From: Vreelandella alkaliphila
GTDB lineage: Bacteria > Pseudomonadota > Gammaproteobacteria > Pseudomonadales > Halomonadaceae
Assembly (NCBI RefSeq): GCF_016107625.1
Contig: NZ_JABASV010000012.1
Span: forward strand, 1-64,000
DNA: 64,000 nucleotides
Direction of reading: 5' to 3'
Part shown: one piece after another, positions 1-8,185 of the stretch
How the letters are laid out: each line of letters starts with the position of its first letter
Position numbering within the stretch: position 1 is the stretch's first letter
Program-made: the position numbers and the translations under genes
Notes under the pieces: model-generated
What the model was told of the DNA's origin: nothing
Database searches by the model: none
Seen by the model: only the letters and a program-made list of their open reading frames with translations

Positions 1-2
1 AC

Positions 3-440
3 CGCTCCCGCCGTATGTCTGGCTTTGCCACCAAAATGGCGCGCTTCTTCTTCCAAGATGGCCAGAGCATCACGCTGCGCATTAAAGGCGATGGCGATGT
101 TTTTCAGGTGCAGCTCAATAGCCGAATCATCCCCATTCAGCAAGTGGACAACATGAAGGGCGCTATTGAAGAGATGGCCCGCATGGCAACCTCCAACGCC
201 CCCGCCTGGAAAAAGGCTCAGCGTCGCAAACAGCAACGGGCCAAGGTCAACACCGACGACCTAAAGGCGCGCTCTTTGCCCCGTGGAAAGCAAATTGAAG
301 CTTTGGAAAGCGAAGTGAGCGAATTGCGCGCCACGCGCGCTGAACTGGAAAGCGAAAACGCCGCGCTTAACAAAGCCATGGAAGAACGCCGCACCACTCT
401 GCAAACCCTTGAGCAGCAAGTTCAAGCTGCTACCAGCTAA
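3..440 (+). CDS. C-terminal part of a basic coiled-coil phage protein (5' truncated)
   Basis: The reading frame is open to the left edge of the window, so the ATG at 15 may be internal. About 75 residues of a mixed, partly beta-like segment (QDGQSITLRIKGDGDVFQVQ) lead into a basic patch (KKAQRRKQQRAK) and then a coiled coil with Glu/Leu heptads to the end. The next gene starts 14 bp downstream, so it probably belongs to the anti-restriction operon. Function not recognised. A scaffold-like or internal head protein is possible from the coiled coil, but this is a guess. Confidence 0.7.
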   Translation, partial: RSRRMSGFATKMARFFFQDGQSITLRIKGDGDVFQVQLNSRIIPIQQVDNMKGAIEEMARMATSNAPAWKKAQRRKQQRAKVNTDDLKARSLPRGKQIEALESEVSELRATRAELESENAALNKAMEERRTTLQTLEQQVQAATS

Positions 441-453
441 GGAGCACTCCGCC

Positions 454-2391
454 ATGACACCTTTTAACCAAGGCGTGCGCATTTGCGACCGTATCATTGC
501 CCCGGATGCTTTCAGCTCAGCTCAGCTTGCCGATGCAATGTATCGGTTAACTGCAGACGCCGACGATGCCGCGCTGATCCTTGAATCTTGCACGCCAGAA
601 GAGGCTGATGCGCTACTAAACCCCGGCGTTGATCTAGTTGTCGAGGCGGTTACTGCCGTCAAAAATCGCCTTGATCGCACTATGAGTGCGCTGGTTCGTG
701 TTTTTGCGCGCCACGGTAAGGGCGTGCAGCCGTATGAATACCCAAGCATTGGCCCTGACCGTAAGAACGCGCTGTTCGCCTACAAAACCGTGACGTTCAC
801 GATGGACGATGGCCAAACAGTCAGCATTCTGTTCCATAGCCCAGGCCGCGACCCTATGAAACTGGTGGCCGATGACCTGCTGATTGCTTACCGCTGGATG
901 CTTAACCGCCGCGATATTACCGCCATCGTATCCCCGGAAGGCGGGCGGGATATCAACCTGCAAACCATGGCGCGCCGGATTATGCAGCTGGTGGAAGAGA
1001 ACAGCGAGAAGTTCCAGGCGAACAATGAGAAGCGCCAGGAGCAGGCAGAAGCGTTGGCCAAACTGGAAAGCGAGCAAGCGGCAGAGAACGAAGCCGTAGA
1101 CAAACTAACTCAGCAGAACGCCGACCTTAGTGGTCAGATTGACGATGCTGATGCGCGTATCGCTCGCCTGCGTGAGCGCCTAGAAGCCCACGGCGAAGCC
1201 GACCGTGAAGGGAGTGGGCCGGAGCCGGAACCAGTTGCGTCAGACAGTGATGCAGGGGACGGTGAAGGCGGTTCGCCAGCTGAGTCAGAATCTGATTCAG
1301 AGTCGACCGACAACAGCGGCCGCGTAGCTGACTACTTGAGCCGCATCGAGCAGGCTGAGACAGCTAAGGACGTGGGCGCCATTGGTGTTGAGTTGGAAGG
1401 CGACAGCAATCTCAGTGCCGAAGAGTACCAAACGGTTAGTCGCGCCATTCGCGCCGCGCGCGTTCGCTTTTCTCAGGAAGAGGAGGCAAAGCGCCAAGAG
1501 TTAAGCAGTCCGGAGCAAATCGACACCGTAGACGGCTGGCAGGTTTCCCATGGCCCGTTCGTTGACTTCACCCTGACCGCGCAAGCCGCTTTGGGCGTCG
1601 ACTCTACCCGCGTAAACGTTAAGGCCCGTAATGGAAACACTATCGGCACCATTGAACGTGACGATGTGAATGCCTTTGCCGGTGGCGACACCTCTACGTT
1701 CACTCCTACCGACAACTGGAAAACCACCTACTCGGATGAGTTAAAGCAGCTGATGGGGCTTGCTAACACTGAGAGTTCGCCAGCGCAGGAGCCTGACAGC
1801 TTGGAAGCCCTTGATGGCCGCCTTTATCGCGACATTAGCCGTTCAATTACAGTGATTCGTGGTATTGATCTAGGCACTGAGCAAGGCTACAACCGCTCGC
1901 TGTTTAGCAGCTCAATTGCCAACAAACTCAAGACTCAAGCCCGCAACGGTAATGAAGAGGTGGTAGACGCTGCCCTGCTACTGATTGCACAGCAGTCGAT
2001 TGACCATGGCCGTCCAGTTCTCGCTAAACGGAACGCCATTTGGAGCGCCACCGGCAACGATATGGATTATTACATGGGCATTGCGCAGCGCCAGGCGAGC
2101 GCCGACACCGCGACCGCTGCCAGCGAAGACGAGCCACCGGCCCCTGAAGAGCAAGACGATACGCCAACGCCTACCGAGCCGGAGCCTGAAAGCAGCGAGC
2201 CAACCGAGGCCGACCGTATTAGCGCCGCACTGCAAGGCTTGCTGAGCGGCACCGACAGCACCGAAGTGATGGACGCCCTAGAAACGTTAATGGATGAAGC
2301 TGAGGCGGCGGGCATCGACATTGATAACGACCCGGACATGCTGGCGGTATCCGACCATATCACCGGGCTACTGGAAAAGGAGGCCGCGTAA
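454..2391 (+). CDS. DarA-N-like polyvalent phage protein
   Basis: 645 residues from the ATG at 454, chosen because AAGGAG lies about 10 bp upstream; the frame also opens earlier, at 409. Residues about 85-200 (AYKTVTFTMDDGQTVSILFH, then HSPGRDP, LLNRRDITAIVSPEGGRD) resemble the N-terminal domain of P1 DarA as I recall it. A coiled coil (200-255), a long acidic Ser/Glu linker, a second folded segment containing DFTLTAQAALGV, and another acidic linker follow. In P1 the Dar proteins are packaged in the head and protect injected DNA from type I restriction. A role in anti-restriction or head morphogenesis is inferred from this similarity and from the DdrB-like gene two genes downstream. Confidence 0.55.
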   Translation: MTPFNQGVRICDRIIAPDAFSSAQLADAMYRLTADADDAALILESCTPEEADALLNPGVDLVVEAVTAVKNRLDRTMSALVRVFARHGKGVQPYEYPSIGPDRKNALFAYKTVTFTMDDGQTVSILFHSPGRDPMKLVADDLLIAYRWMLNRRDITAIVSPEGGRDINLQTMARRIMQLVEENSEKFQANNEKRQEQAEALAKLESEQAAENEAVDKLTQQNADLSGQIDDADARIARLRERLEAHGEADREGSGPEPEPVASDSDAGDGEGGSPAESESDSESTDNSGRVADYLSRIEQAETAKDVGAIGVELEGDSNLSAEEYQTVSRAIRAARVRFSQEEEAKRQELSSPEQIDTVDGWQVSHGPFVDFTLTAQAALGVDSTRVNVKARNGNTIGTIERDDVNAFAGGDTSTFTPTDNWKTTYSDELKQLMGLANTESSPAQEPDSLEALDGRLYRDISRSITVIRGIDLGTEQGYNRSLFSSSIANKLKTQARNGNEEVVDAALLLIAQQSIDHGRPVLAKRNAIWSATGNDMDYYMGIAQRQASADTATAASEDEPPAPEEQDDTPTPTEPEPESSEPTEADRISAALQGLLSGTDSTEVMDALETLMDEAEAAGIDIDNDPDMLAVSDHITGLLEKEAA

Positions 2392-2955
2392 ATGACCCTT
2401 TCAATGCGCGAGCGCCTGGCATTACAGAAAAGCGTTAAGCAAAGCCTGGCCACCCTACGGGGTGGTAGGTTAGGTATGCGTGAACGCCTGGCACTGCATA
2501 AGCAGGTAAAGGCCGATATGACTAAGCTGGGCGGTCAAGCTGAGGCACGGGCAGTCCCGGATGATTCCGCACAGTACGGCGAGTACCTAGCCTGGATTCA
2601 GGATGTCGAGCGTACCCGTGCCGAGTTAGAGGGCGATGGCTTCCGGCGTGAGATTAACGCCGATGAACGCCTGAACGATGGTGAAGCATCCCGCTTGCTG
2701 GATGCAGTTCAGTCGCGCATCGCTGCGCTGAGTGAACCAGGCCTTATTGACAGTGCCAGCGAGGAAGAAGCCCCCGCCCAAATCCAGGTCACACTAACCG
2801 CCCAAGCCGTGCGCGGTGACTTCAACGGCCTATCCCTGCCTGAGTTTATCGAGCAGCTGAAAAGCGCCTACAGTGCCGATGAAGACCTAGATGGGGCCAA
2901 AGAGGCTGCCATTGGCTACCTAGAAGCCAATCAGCAAGAGCTGGAGGCCGCCTAA
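2392..2955 (+). CDS. Small protein with tandem MRERLAL repeats, anti-restriction operon
   Basis: 187 residues. The ATG follows the previous stop codon directly, with AAGGAGG about 10 bp upstream. The N-terminus holds an internal duplication: MRERLALQKSVK and, about 22 residues later, MRERLALHKQVK. Residues near 125-165 contain VTLTAQAVRGDFNGLSLPEF, whose TLTAQA core also occurs in the preceding 645-residue protein, so the two share a small module. It ends overlapping the start of the DdrB-like gene. Function not recognised; translational coupling suggests a complex with its neighbours. Confidence 0.75.
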   Translation: MTLSMRERLALQKSVKQSLATLRGGRLGMRERLALHKQVKADMTKLGGQAEARAVPDDSAQYGEYLAWIQDVERTRAELEGDGFRREINADERLNDGEASRLLDAVQSRIAALSEPGLIDSASEEEAPAQIQVTLTAQAVRGDFNGLSLPEFIEQLKSAYSADEDLDGAKEAAIGYLEANQQELEAA

Positions 2956-5102
2956 TGCGCACTGACGGCATGATAAGTGCCGTTCGCACCGCCACCAGCC
3001 TTGATGAGTTGGTGGTAGCGCTGAATGGCGATGAAGACCCGTTGTTGACGGTCTACAGTGAAATGGAACTGGCCGAAAAAGCCCAGCAACAACAAGCTGA
3101 CCAGGAGGCAGAGCAACGCGAACGCGAGCAAGCCGAGCGCAAAGCTCAGGCTGACCGCGACCGTGACGACTTCCGGCTAAGCGGTAGCGACAGTGTTAGC
3201 GACGTGGCCACCAGTTATGGCCAGGACGATATGCTGGGCGCAAGCATGAGTAGTGCCGTCGACAGCGCCGCCGCCGACACCGAAACAGCCCTCAGCGCTG
3301 CCCAGGCCCAAGCGGGCAACTACCGCAAGGGCAAGGTGACGATTCACGGCTTAACGGTGGCAATCGAGAACCCGCGCGGCTCTACCCGCCGTGGCGTGGA
3401 TGAAGACGGCAACGAGTGGGAAAGCACCCTTGCCCACCACTACGGCGATATTAAGGGCACCATCGGCGCGGACGGCGACAGCGTAGACGTGTTTATCGGC
3501 AGCGCCCCGGAAGCCGAAACGGCCTATGTGGTGGATCAGTTGAACGACAACGGCGGTTTTGATGAGCACAAGGTAATGCTGGGCTTTGAGTCAGAATCAG
3601 AGGCTAAAGCAGGCTACCTGGCCAACTACGAAGCAGGATGGCGCGGGCTGGGCAGCATTACCCCGGTGCCGGTATCCGGCCTAAAGACCTGGCTTAACCG
3701 TGGCAGCATGCAAGCGCCCTTCCGCGACTACCTAATGTCCCCGGTCAGCACCAACGGCGAGGAAGAGCCTGATAACTTCCCCGGCCCCCGTGGGCGCGAA
3801 GGCGACGTGCGCACGCCCAAAGGCACGCGCGTGGCCACGCAGTTTACCGTACTGGAGGCGGGTGACTTAATCGCCAGCCACACCCCGGATGGCCGCGAAA
3901 ACGCAGCGTTCCCCCAAGAGCTGCAACCGCGAGACCGTAGCCGCGACACCAGTCGCGCTTGGATACAGAAAACCGCCAAAGACCTCGACCCCGGCTTGCT
4001 GGGGCGCACCAAAAAAGCCGACAGCGGCGCGCCCATCATTGGCAAGGATCGCATTGTCGAGTCCGGCAACGGTCGCACGCTGGCTATTATGGAGGCGTAC
4101 CGGCTGGGCATGGCTGGCGAGTACAAGGCCTGGCTTGTGGAAGATGCCGCAAGCTACGGCCTCAACCCCTCGCAAATCGCTAAGATGACCGCCCCCGTGC
4201 TGGTGCGCGTGCGAACCAGCAGCATCGACCGGGCCACTTTTGCGGTAGAAGCGAACCAAGACGACAAGCTGGCCATGACAGCTACCGAAAAAGCCCGCGC
4301 CGATGCCAACCGGCTCACGCCGGAGCTAATGAGCCGGTTTGAGCCGGGGGCAGACGGTGACCTGCTAGTAGCCAGCAATCGCGGCTTCATTCAGGGCTTT
4401 TTGCAATCGCTTGGCGATGCCGAGGCAGCGCAGTACCTCACTAGCGCCGGGGAGTATACCGGCCCGCTGATCGCCCGTTTGCAAGCCGCCGTGTTTGCCA
4501 AGGCCTACGTAGACGAGCGCCTGCTGGAGCTAATGGCCGATAGCGCCAAGCCCGAAAACCGCAACGTGATTAACGCGCTTTCGGCAGCGGCCCCGGAGTT
4601 TATTCAGGCGCGCGCCGCCAGCGAACAAGGCGCGCAGGAGGTAAGCGAAAACCTAGCCGAGTCGGTAGCGCTATCGCTGGAAAACGAAGCGGTGAAGTCG
4701 CTGATCGACGCCACCAACATCGTTCGCCAAGCCAAGCGCGAAGGCATGGAAGTGGCTGAGTACGTTAGTCAAATGGGGCTGTTTGGCGATATAGAGCCAG
4801 GCGTGTCCGCCATGGCCATCTTTATTGCCCAGAACAACCGCAGTTCGCGCCGTTTGAGCACCGCTTTCAAAGCTATGGCCGAGTTTGTGCGCGGCGAATT
4901 GGAGCGTGACAACGCTGCCGGGGGTGATATGTTCGGAGGTGGCGTGGTCAACATGGCCGACGTGGTAGAGGCCGCCAATCGGGTGATGGAACGTGAGTAT
5001 GGCGAAGGCCAATATCAAATCAGCGCCCCTGCCCCTGACGGGCTATTTGAATCTGCACGCCAGATACGGCAGCGAGCATTAGAGCGTTTTATCAAGCCGT
5101 AG
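2955..5102 (+). CDS. DdrB-like polyvalent protein: InPase-like plus ParB-like domains
   Basis: 715 residues. A Gln/Glu/Arg-rich helix (36-70) precedes a domain at about 122-245 (KGKVTIHGLTVAIENPRG, then DEDGNEWESTLAHHYGDI, GADGDSVDVFIG, FDEHKVMLGF). It matches the pyrophosphatase-like InPase domain of phage and conjugative-element polyvalent proteins. Residues about 285-500 (QPRDRSRDTSRAWIQ, GAPIIGKDRIVESGNGRT, VEANQDDKLAMTATEKARAD) match the ddrB-type ParB nuclease-like domain. The C-terminus is helical. P1 DdrB is the nearest functional reference. These multidomain proteins are thought to travel with or act on entering DNA to counter host defences; that role here is inference from the family. 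Confidence 0.7.
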   Translation: MRTDGMISAVRTATSLDELVVALNGDEDPLLTVYSEMELAEKAQQQQADQEAEQREREQAERKAQADRDRDDFRLSGSDSVSDVATSYGQDDMLGASMSSAVDSAAADTETALSAAQAQAGNYRKGKVTIHGLTVAIENPRGSTRRGVDEDGNEWESTLAHHYGDIKGTIGADGDSVDVFIGSAPEAETAYVVDQLNDNGGFDEHKVMLGFESESEAKAGYLANYEAGWRGLGSITPVPVSGLKTWLNRGSMQAPFRDYLMSPVSTNGEEEPDNFPGPRGREGDVRTPKGTRVATQFTVLEAGDLIASHTPDGRENAAFPQELQPRDRSRDTSRAWIQKTAKDLDPGLLGRTKKADSGAPIIGKDRIVESGNGRTLAIMEAYRLGMAGEYKAWLVEDAASYGLNPSQIAKMTAPVLVRVRTSSIDRATFAVEANQDDKLAMTATEKARADANRLTPELMSRFEPGADGDLLVASNRGFIQGFLQSLGDAEAAQYLTSAGEYTGPLIARLQAAVFAKAYVDERLLELMADSAKPENRNVINALSAAAPEFIQARAASEQGAQEVSENLAESVALSLENEAVKSLIDATNIVRQAKREGMEVAEYVSQMGLFGDIEPGVSAMAIFIAQNNRSSRRLSTAFKAMAEFVRGELERDNAAGGDMFGGGVVNMADVVEAANRVMEREYGEGQYQISAPAPDGLFESARQIRQRALERFIKP

Positions 5103-5128
5103 CATTCGCACTAGCCGCTGCATCAAAC

Positions 5129-5156
5129 AACCCGCCCTAACAAGGCGGGTTTATTA
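5129..5156 (+). terminator. Rho-independent terminator after the DdrB-like gene
   Basis: AACCCGCC and GGCGGGTT pair around a CTAACAA loop, followed by TTATTAT. It closes the anti-restriction operon that ends at 5102. Confidence 0.75.
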
Positions 5157-5162
5157 TACTAA

Positions 5163-5197
5163 AGTATATTGCATTTAATGCAATATACTCCTATAGT
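5163..5197 (+). promoter_or_regulatory. Promoter with a 27-bp perfect palindrome over the -35
   Basis: Positions 5163-5189 form a perfect palindrome with one central base (left arm AGTATATTGCATT). A -35 TTGCAT (5169-5174) lies inside it, 17 bp before a -10 TATAGT (5192-5197). A regulator bound to the palindrome would block RNA polymerase. The same layout recurs at 47957, and a looser version faces left at about 20067-20099. Confidence 0.7.
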
Positions 5198-5256
5198 GAG
5201 AATACGCACAGGCCGCCGGGTCTTTATCGAAAAGCACACATTTGAAGGATGCAGCA

Positions 5257-5562
5257 ATGAAAGCTTCCCGTGATTTACAAATCAAAACCAACATCGTATT
5301 AGGAAAAATCCCTTTCAAAACGTTTTATGACAAGCAGGACGACTACAAAGCGTCTGGGTTGTCGCCTGATCGCTTTCGCGAAACCGTGCTATTGCCGCTG
5401 GCAGAGCGCTTCGAGCCTGCTGGTTACAAAGCCATGATGCAGCAAGCTCAAGACGAAAAGCTGAACAGTAGCCATATCGACACGCTGCTACGCGCCACAA
5501 TTAAAGACGTGTTCGGTGATCGTCAGTGGGCGGCTTTTAAGCATAGCGGGGGTGTCCAATGA
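5257..5562 (+). CDS. Small hypothetical phage protein
   Basis: 101 residues. The ATG at 5257 was preferred over 5242 because GAAGGA sits 8 bp upstream. Mostly helical and mixed-charge, with no recognised motif. First gene of a tightly packed operon (5257-7428) driven by the palindrome promoter at 5163. It overlaps the next start by 4 bp. Confidence 0.7.
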   Translation: MKASRDLQIKTNIVLGKIPFKTFYDKQDDYKASGLSPDRFRETVLLPLAERFEPAGYKAMMQQAQDEKLNSSHIDTLLRATIKDVFGDRQWAAFKHSGGVQ

Positions 5563-5996
5563 GTCTGGGATACTTTGCCCTAGCTCGCAGCATTAAACCG
5601 GCAGCGGCCTTTTTTGAAGTGGCCGGGGAAGTTGGCGAACGCGGCGTTGAAGTGGAACAGTGCGACGGCCATCAAAAGGTAGTCGGACTACGTGAGGGCT
5701 ACCAGCCTAGTGACGAATGGCAGCAAGCCGTGTTTGCCTTCTACTGCGCTGTCAGTAGCTCCGTTCGCTATGCCCTGGAAGATACTGATCATGAAGGCTT
5801 TGATAGCGGCGAAGTTCAGGCGTGGCGTGAAGCGTTCCGGGGAGGACGGTTTGAGCCTTGGGGCTGGGTTCATCGTGTTATCCAGTTAATGAACCATGCC
5901 CGCCGCATCAACAATGCCCCTACCGACATGGGCGACCCTGAGTTTGACTTGATGGCGCGCGTCATTCAGCAAAAAATTGAAGAGCGTCTGAAATGA
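5559..5996 (+). CDS. Hypothetical phage protein
   Basis: 145 residues, coupled to both neighbours by 4-bp overlaps. Rich in Trp and aromatic residues (WQQAVFAFYCAV, EPWGWVHRVIQLMNHARRIN). Helical and probably cytoplasmic. No family recognised. Confidence 0.7.
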   Translation: MSLGYFALARSIKPAAAFFEVAGEVGERGVEVEQCDGHQKVVGLREGYQPSDEWQQAVFAFYCAVSSSVRYALEDTDHEGFDSGEVQAWREAFRGGRFEPWGWVHRVIQLMNHARRINNAPTDMGDPEFDLMARVIQQKIEERLK

Positions 5997-6289
5997 GTCA
6001 TCGCCCACCCAGGCTTCCGCATATCAAAAAGCCCTGCCGTGACTGCCCGTTTCGTAAAGACTCTATGGAAGGCTGGCTAGGCGGGGAACGCATGACGGAG
6101 ATCATCGCCGCCGACTCATTTGTCTGCCATAAAAAGCGGGATCACCAGTGCGCCGGTCACATGCTCCTAAAAGGAAGCGACAGCGCATTTGTAAGTCTAG
6201 CCAAGCGGATGGGTATACCTCTACTACTTACTGGCCGTCCGCTGGTCTTTGATAGCGAAGCCGATTGCATAAAGCACCACGAACATTAA
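5993..6289 (+). CDS. Cys/His-rich DUF6283-like protein
   Basis: 98 residues. The motif order CRDCPFRKD, then GWLGG, then FVCHKK, then QCAGHM matches the DUF6283 family, in which conserved Cys and His residues probably bind a metal. Found in many phages; molecular role unknown. It overlaps the upstream gene by 4 bp. Confidence 0.7.
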   Translation: MSHRPPRLPHIKKPCRDCPFRKDSMEGWLGGERMTEIIAADSFVCHKKRDHQCAGHMLLKGSDSAFVSLAKRMGIPLLLTGRPLVFDSEADCIKHHEH

Positions 6290-6297
6290 GGGAACCC

Positions 6298-6759
6298 ATG
6301 AACAACAACCAGCGCTTAAAGCACCTTCACGCCGCGCTAAAGCTTAATGATGCTGACATTGCTCGCGCGGCCACGCTGGGTGGCGTACCTACTAGCCGCA
6401 ATCGGGCTAAGTCCTGGCTGCGGGGCAAAAGCGCTCGCCGTGAGCGCGACGGCAGCCAGCAGCGGCGATTCATTGAAATCAGCCAAGACGAGTTCGATGC
6501 CGTGCTGATAGGGCTGAGGGCCATGCTGGATGAAGCGGATCGGAAGAACGGCATATACAGCCAACAGTTATCGCCCCAGCAAAACGCAGCACTTGCTCGA
6601 CTGGAGAGCCTTACTGGCACTCCCCCGTTGGGCATTGAAGAGTTTGAAAGCGGAGATATAAGCGCCAAGCAACTATGGCAACAAAACATAGAGTGGCTGG
6701 AAGGAGTGCTCGCCAGCGCCCAAAACTTGCCATTCCCCAATACTGAACAAGAGGATTGA
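6298..6759 (+). CDS. DUF1456 (YehS)-like protein
   Basis: 153 residues. ATG at 6298, with AGGG 5 bp upstream, was preferred to an earlier start at 6265. The N-terminus MNNNQRLKHLHAALKLNDAD resembles the first repeat of DUF1456 proteins (YehS), followed by a basic segment (WLRGKSARRERDGSQQRR). The C-terminal half has helices and a DUF1456-like GLRAML stretch. YehS function is unknown; nucleic-acid binding is possible from the basic patch. Confidence 0.55.
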   Translation: MNNNQRLKHLHAALKLNDADIARAATLGGVPTSRNRAKSWLRGKSARRERDGSQQRRFIEISQDEFDAVLIGLRAMLDEADRKNGIYSQQLSPQQNAALARLESLTGTPPLGIEEFESGDISAKQLWQQNIEWLEGVLASAQNLPFPNTEQED

Positions 6760-6762
6760 GCC

Positions 6763-6999
6763 GTGACCGATCTAAAGCAGCGCTACACCGAGTACAACAA
6801 CCGTTTGCGTGCGGATGGGCATAAGCTACTGGCCTTTCCCTGCCCCGCTTGTGATCAAGCAATTGAAACGCAGGCAGCGCCCGCTGGCGACGAATGGGAC
6901 ACCCTGGCCAACTGCCCCCACTGCGAAGCGATGTACTTCAAGATCGTTACCAGCACAGCGGCGCACGGGGTGATCCCTGGCCCAATCGAACAGCAATAG
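6763..6999 (+). CDS. Small zinc-ribbon protein
   Basis: 78 residues, GTG start 3 bp after the previous stop. Two CxxC knuckles (CPAC at about 28 and CPHC at about 51) form a zinc ribbon, as in many small phage proteins that contact nucleic acid or protein. The surroundings give no more specific clue. Confidence 0.7.
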   Translation: MTDLKQRYTEYNNRLRADGHKLLAFPCPACDQAIETQAAPAGDEWDTLANCPHCEAMYFKIVTSTAAHGVIPGPIEQQ

Positions 7000-7008
7000 G
7001 GAAATAGC

Positions 7009-7428
7009 ATGGACGCCAACAACATCACCTTGAACGCAGAAGAAACCAGCCTATTCGTAGAGGCCGTGAGCGCTGCCAGTGCGATTTATCACCGGGCTGC
7101 CACGCTATGCACACCGGGCATTCCTGCCTTTGGCGTAGACGACCAGCCCGCCGCTGCTAGCGCTGCCATCGATCCCCTGGCCTGCAACGCCTATCTGTTG
7201 CTGCTTGGAGAGCTGCGAGCGCTGAAAAAGGCACTGACCAGCCATTATGCGAAACACTCGCTCATAGCTGGCCTAGATTGTGACGATAGGGCGCAATGGT
7301 GTGCAACGATCCAGGGGGATAATAAGCCGGACAGCACAAACTTTTTGCTGCTATCAGCCATTTTGGCGGCTAACGTTAAAGCGCGACCAGGGCGCAAAAC
7401 GCTAGCCTTGCTGGAGCGCCTTTTGTAG
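7009..7428 (+). CDS. Hypothetical phage protein
   Basis: 139 residues with GGGAAATAGC before the ATG. Ala-rich and helical, with a basic C-terminus (KARPGRKTLALLERLL). Last gene of the 5.2-7.4 kb operon. No family recognised. Confidence 0.65.
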   Translation: MDANNITLNAEETSLFVEAVSAASAIYHRAATLCTPGIPAFGVDDQPAAASAAIDPLACNAYLLLLGELRALKKALTSHYAKHSLIAGLDCDDRAQWCATIQGDNKPDSTNFLLLSAILAANVKARPGRKTLALLERLL

Positions 7429-7453
7429 TCCCTTCGCGCCCCTCGCGGGCGCA

Positions 7454-7813
7454 TTACCTGACTGTGCAAGGTAAGTCTAACAGCTTGCCACTTTCACCCC
7501 AGACCGTTAAGCGGCACTCCCCAGGTTCTACAGCTCTATCCACTTGCCGCTTATCCAGCGCGACGGCAAAGGGACTGTCGGTGCCATCTTCAAAGACAAT
7601 ATCCCAGCATTCCGCCGATTGGATTGACGGCTCAATGGTCACGCTCTTGCCGGTGCGCATTTCCGGCAACATCTCCCCTTCCGAGGCCGCTGGTAGTAAC
7701 AAGCGCCAAATTCCCGCATTTCCCGACAGATAGAGCAGCCCCCTTTGCGCGTGAGGCATGCCCCAGTAGTTGGTGCTTGCTATATCTTCGCCGTCATTCG
7801 CTATTTTGATCAT
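7454..7813 (-). CDS. Isolated leftward hypothetical protein
   Basis: 119 residues. The start at 7813 is supported by AGGA 6 bp upstream. The protein is rich in beta-type stretches (RLTVWGESGKLLDLPCTVR) and acidic residues, with no recognised family. It runs opposite to the genes on both sides, a typical position for a moron or late-added gene. A divided dyad (TTACCT, 9 bp, AGGTAA, about 7454-7474) lies at its end, facing the convergent gene that ends at 7428. Confidence 0.6.
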   Translation of the reverse strand: MIKIANDGEDIASTNYWGMPHAQRGLLYLSGNAGIWRLLLPAASEGEMLPEMRTGKSVTIEPSIQSAECWDIVFEDGTDSPFAVALDKRQVDRAVEPGECRLTVWGESGKLLDLPCTVR

Positions 7814-7847
7814 TCCTGTTCCTGGTCGAAATTTAGTCCGCATAAGC

Positions 7848-7867
7848 AAAAACCCGCACTTGGCGGG
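7848..7867 (-). terminator. Leftward terminator upstream of the 7.8-kb gene
   Basis: Read leftward, CCCGC/GCGGG with a short loop is followed by five T. On the plus strand the trailing sequence is CCTTTGC, a weaker tail. It could end a leftward transcript from the hairpin-rich region 7876-8120. Confidence 0.5.
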
Positions 7868-7875
7868 CCTTTGCT

Positions 7876-8120
7876 GCCTAACCGGCAGCCGAATAAACGA
7901 TCTTTGTTGCTACTGCTTAGCCGCCTGTTCGGCGGTCAATTCCTGCGCATCCCTGCGCATGCAGGGAACAACCAACCTCATCTAACCATTCGGTTCAGCC
8001 CTGCTAGTGCAGGGAACTGTATCGCTAAGCTGCCTTTGCGGCAGCGGCAATATCTTGAGCATACATCGGCCCCGGCAGGCATTCAAGGCCAGCTGAAGCG
8101 TAACAAAGCGTTACCTTTCG
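7876..8120. ncRNA. Non-coding block of tandem hairpins upstream of the darB-like gene
   Basis: No convincing reading frame is present. At least five short inverted repeats follow each other: CCGCC/GGCGG (about 7921-7938), two near-identical stem-loops CCCTGC-4-GCAGGG each followed by GAAC (about 7953-7971 and 8000-8018), GCTGCC/GGCAGC (about 8030-8046) and GTAAC/GTTAC (about 8099-8115). It may be a small structured RNA or a structured leader. Strand is unresolved: the downstream T-run at 7848 favours minus, while the darB-like promoter starts to its right. Confidence 0.4.
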
Positions 8121-8148
8121 TGAAAGTGTGTTACCTGTCAGGTAAAAT
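8120..8148 (+). promoter_or_regulatory. Promoter of the darB-like gene with a perfect operator on the -10
   Basis: GTGAAA (8120-8125), 17 bp, TAAAAT (8143-8148). The perfect palindrome TTACCTGTCAGGTAA at 8131-8145 covers the spacer and the start of the -10. Further half-sites flank it (TTACCTTTCG at 8111 and CAGGTAAATTACCC at about 8152). The best copy of the dispersed operator in the window. Confidence 0.65.
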
Positions 8149-8185
8149 AAACAGGTAAATTACCCACCCTACGAAAGGGCTATCT

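Noticed and set aside
5163..5189. 27-bp perfect palindrome as a telomere (protelomerase) site of an N15-like linear plasmid
   Set aside because: It contains a -35 with correct spacing to a -10, related dyads occur at other promoters, and no protelomerase gene was seen in the window.
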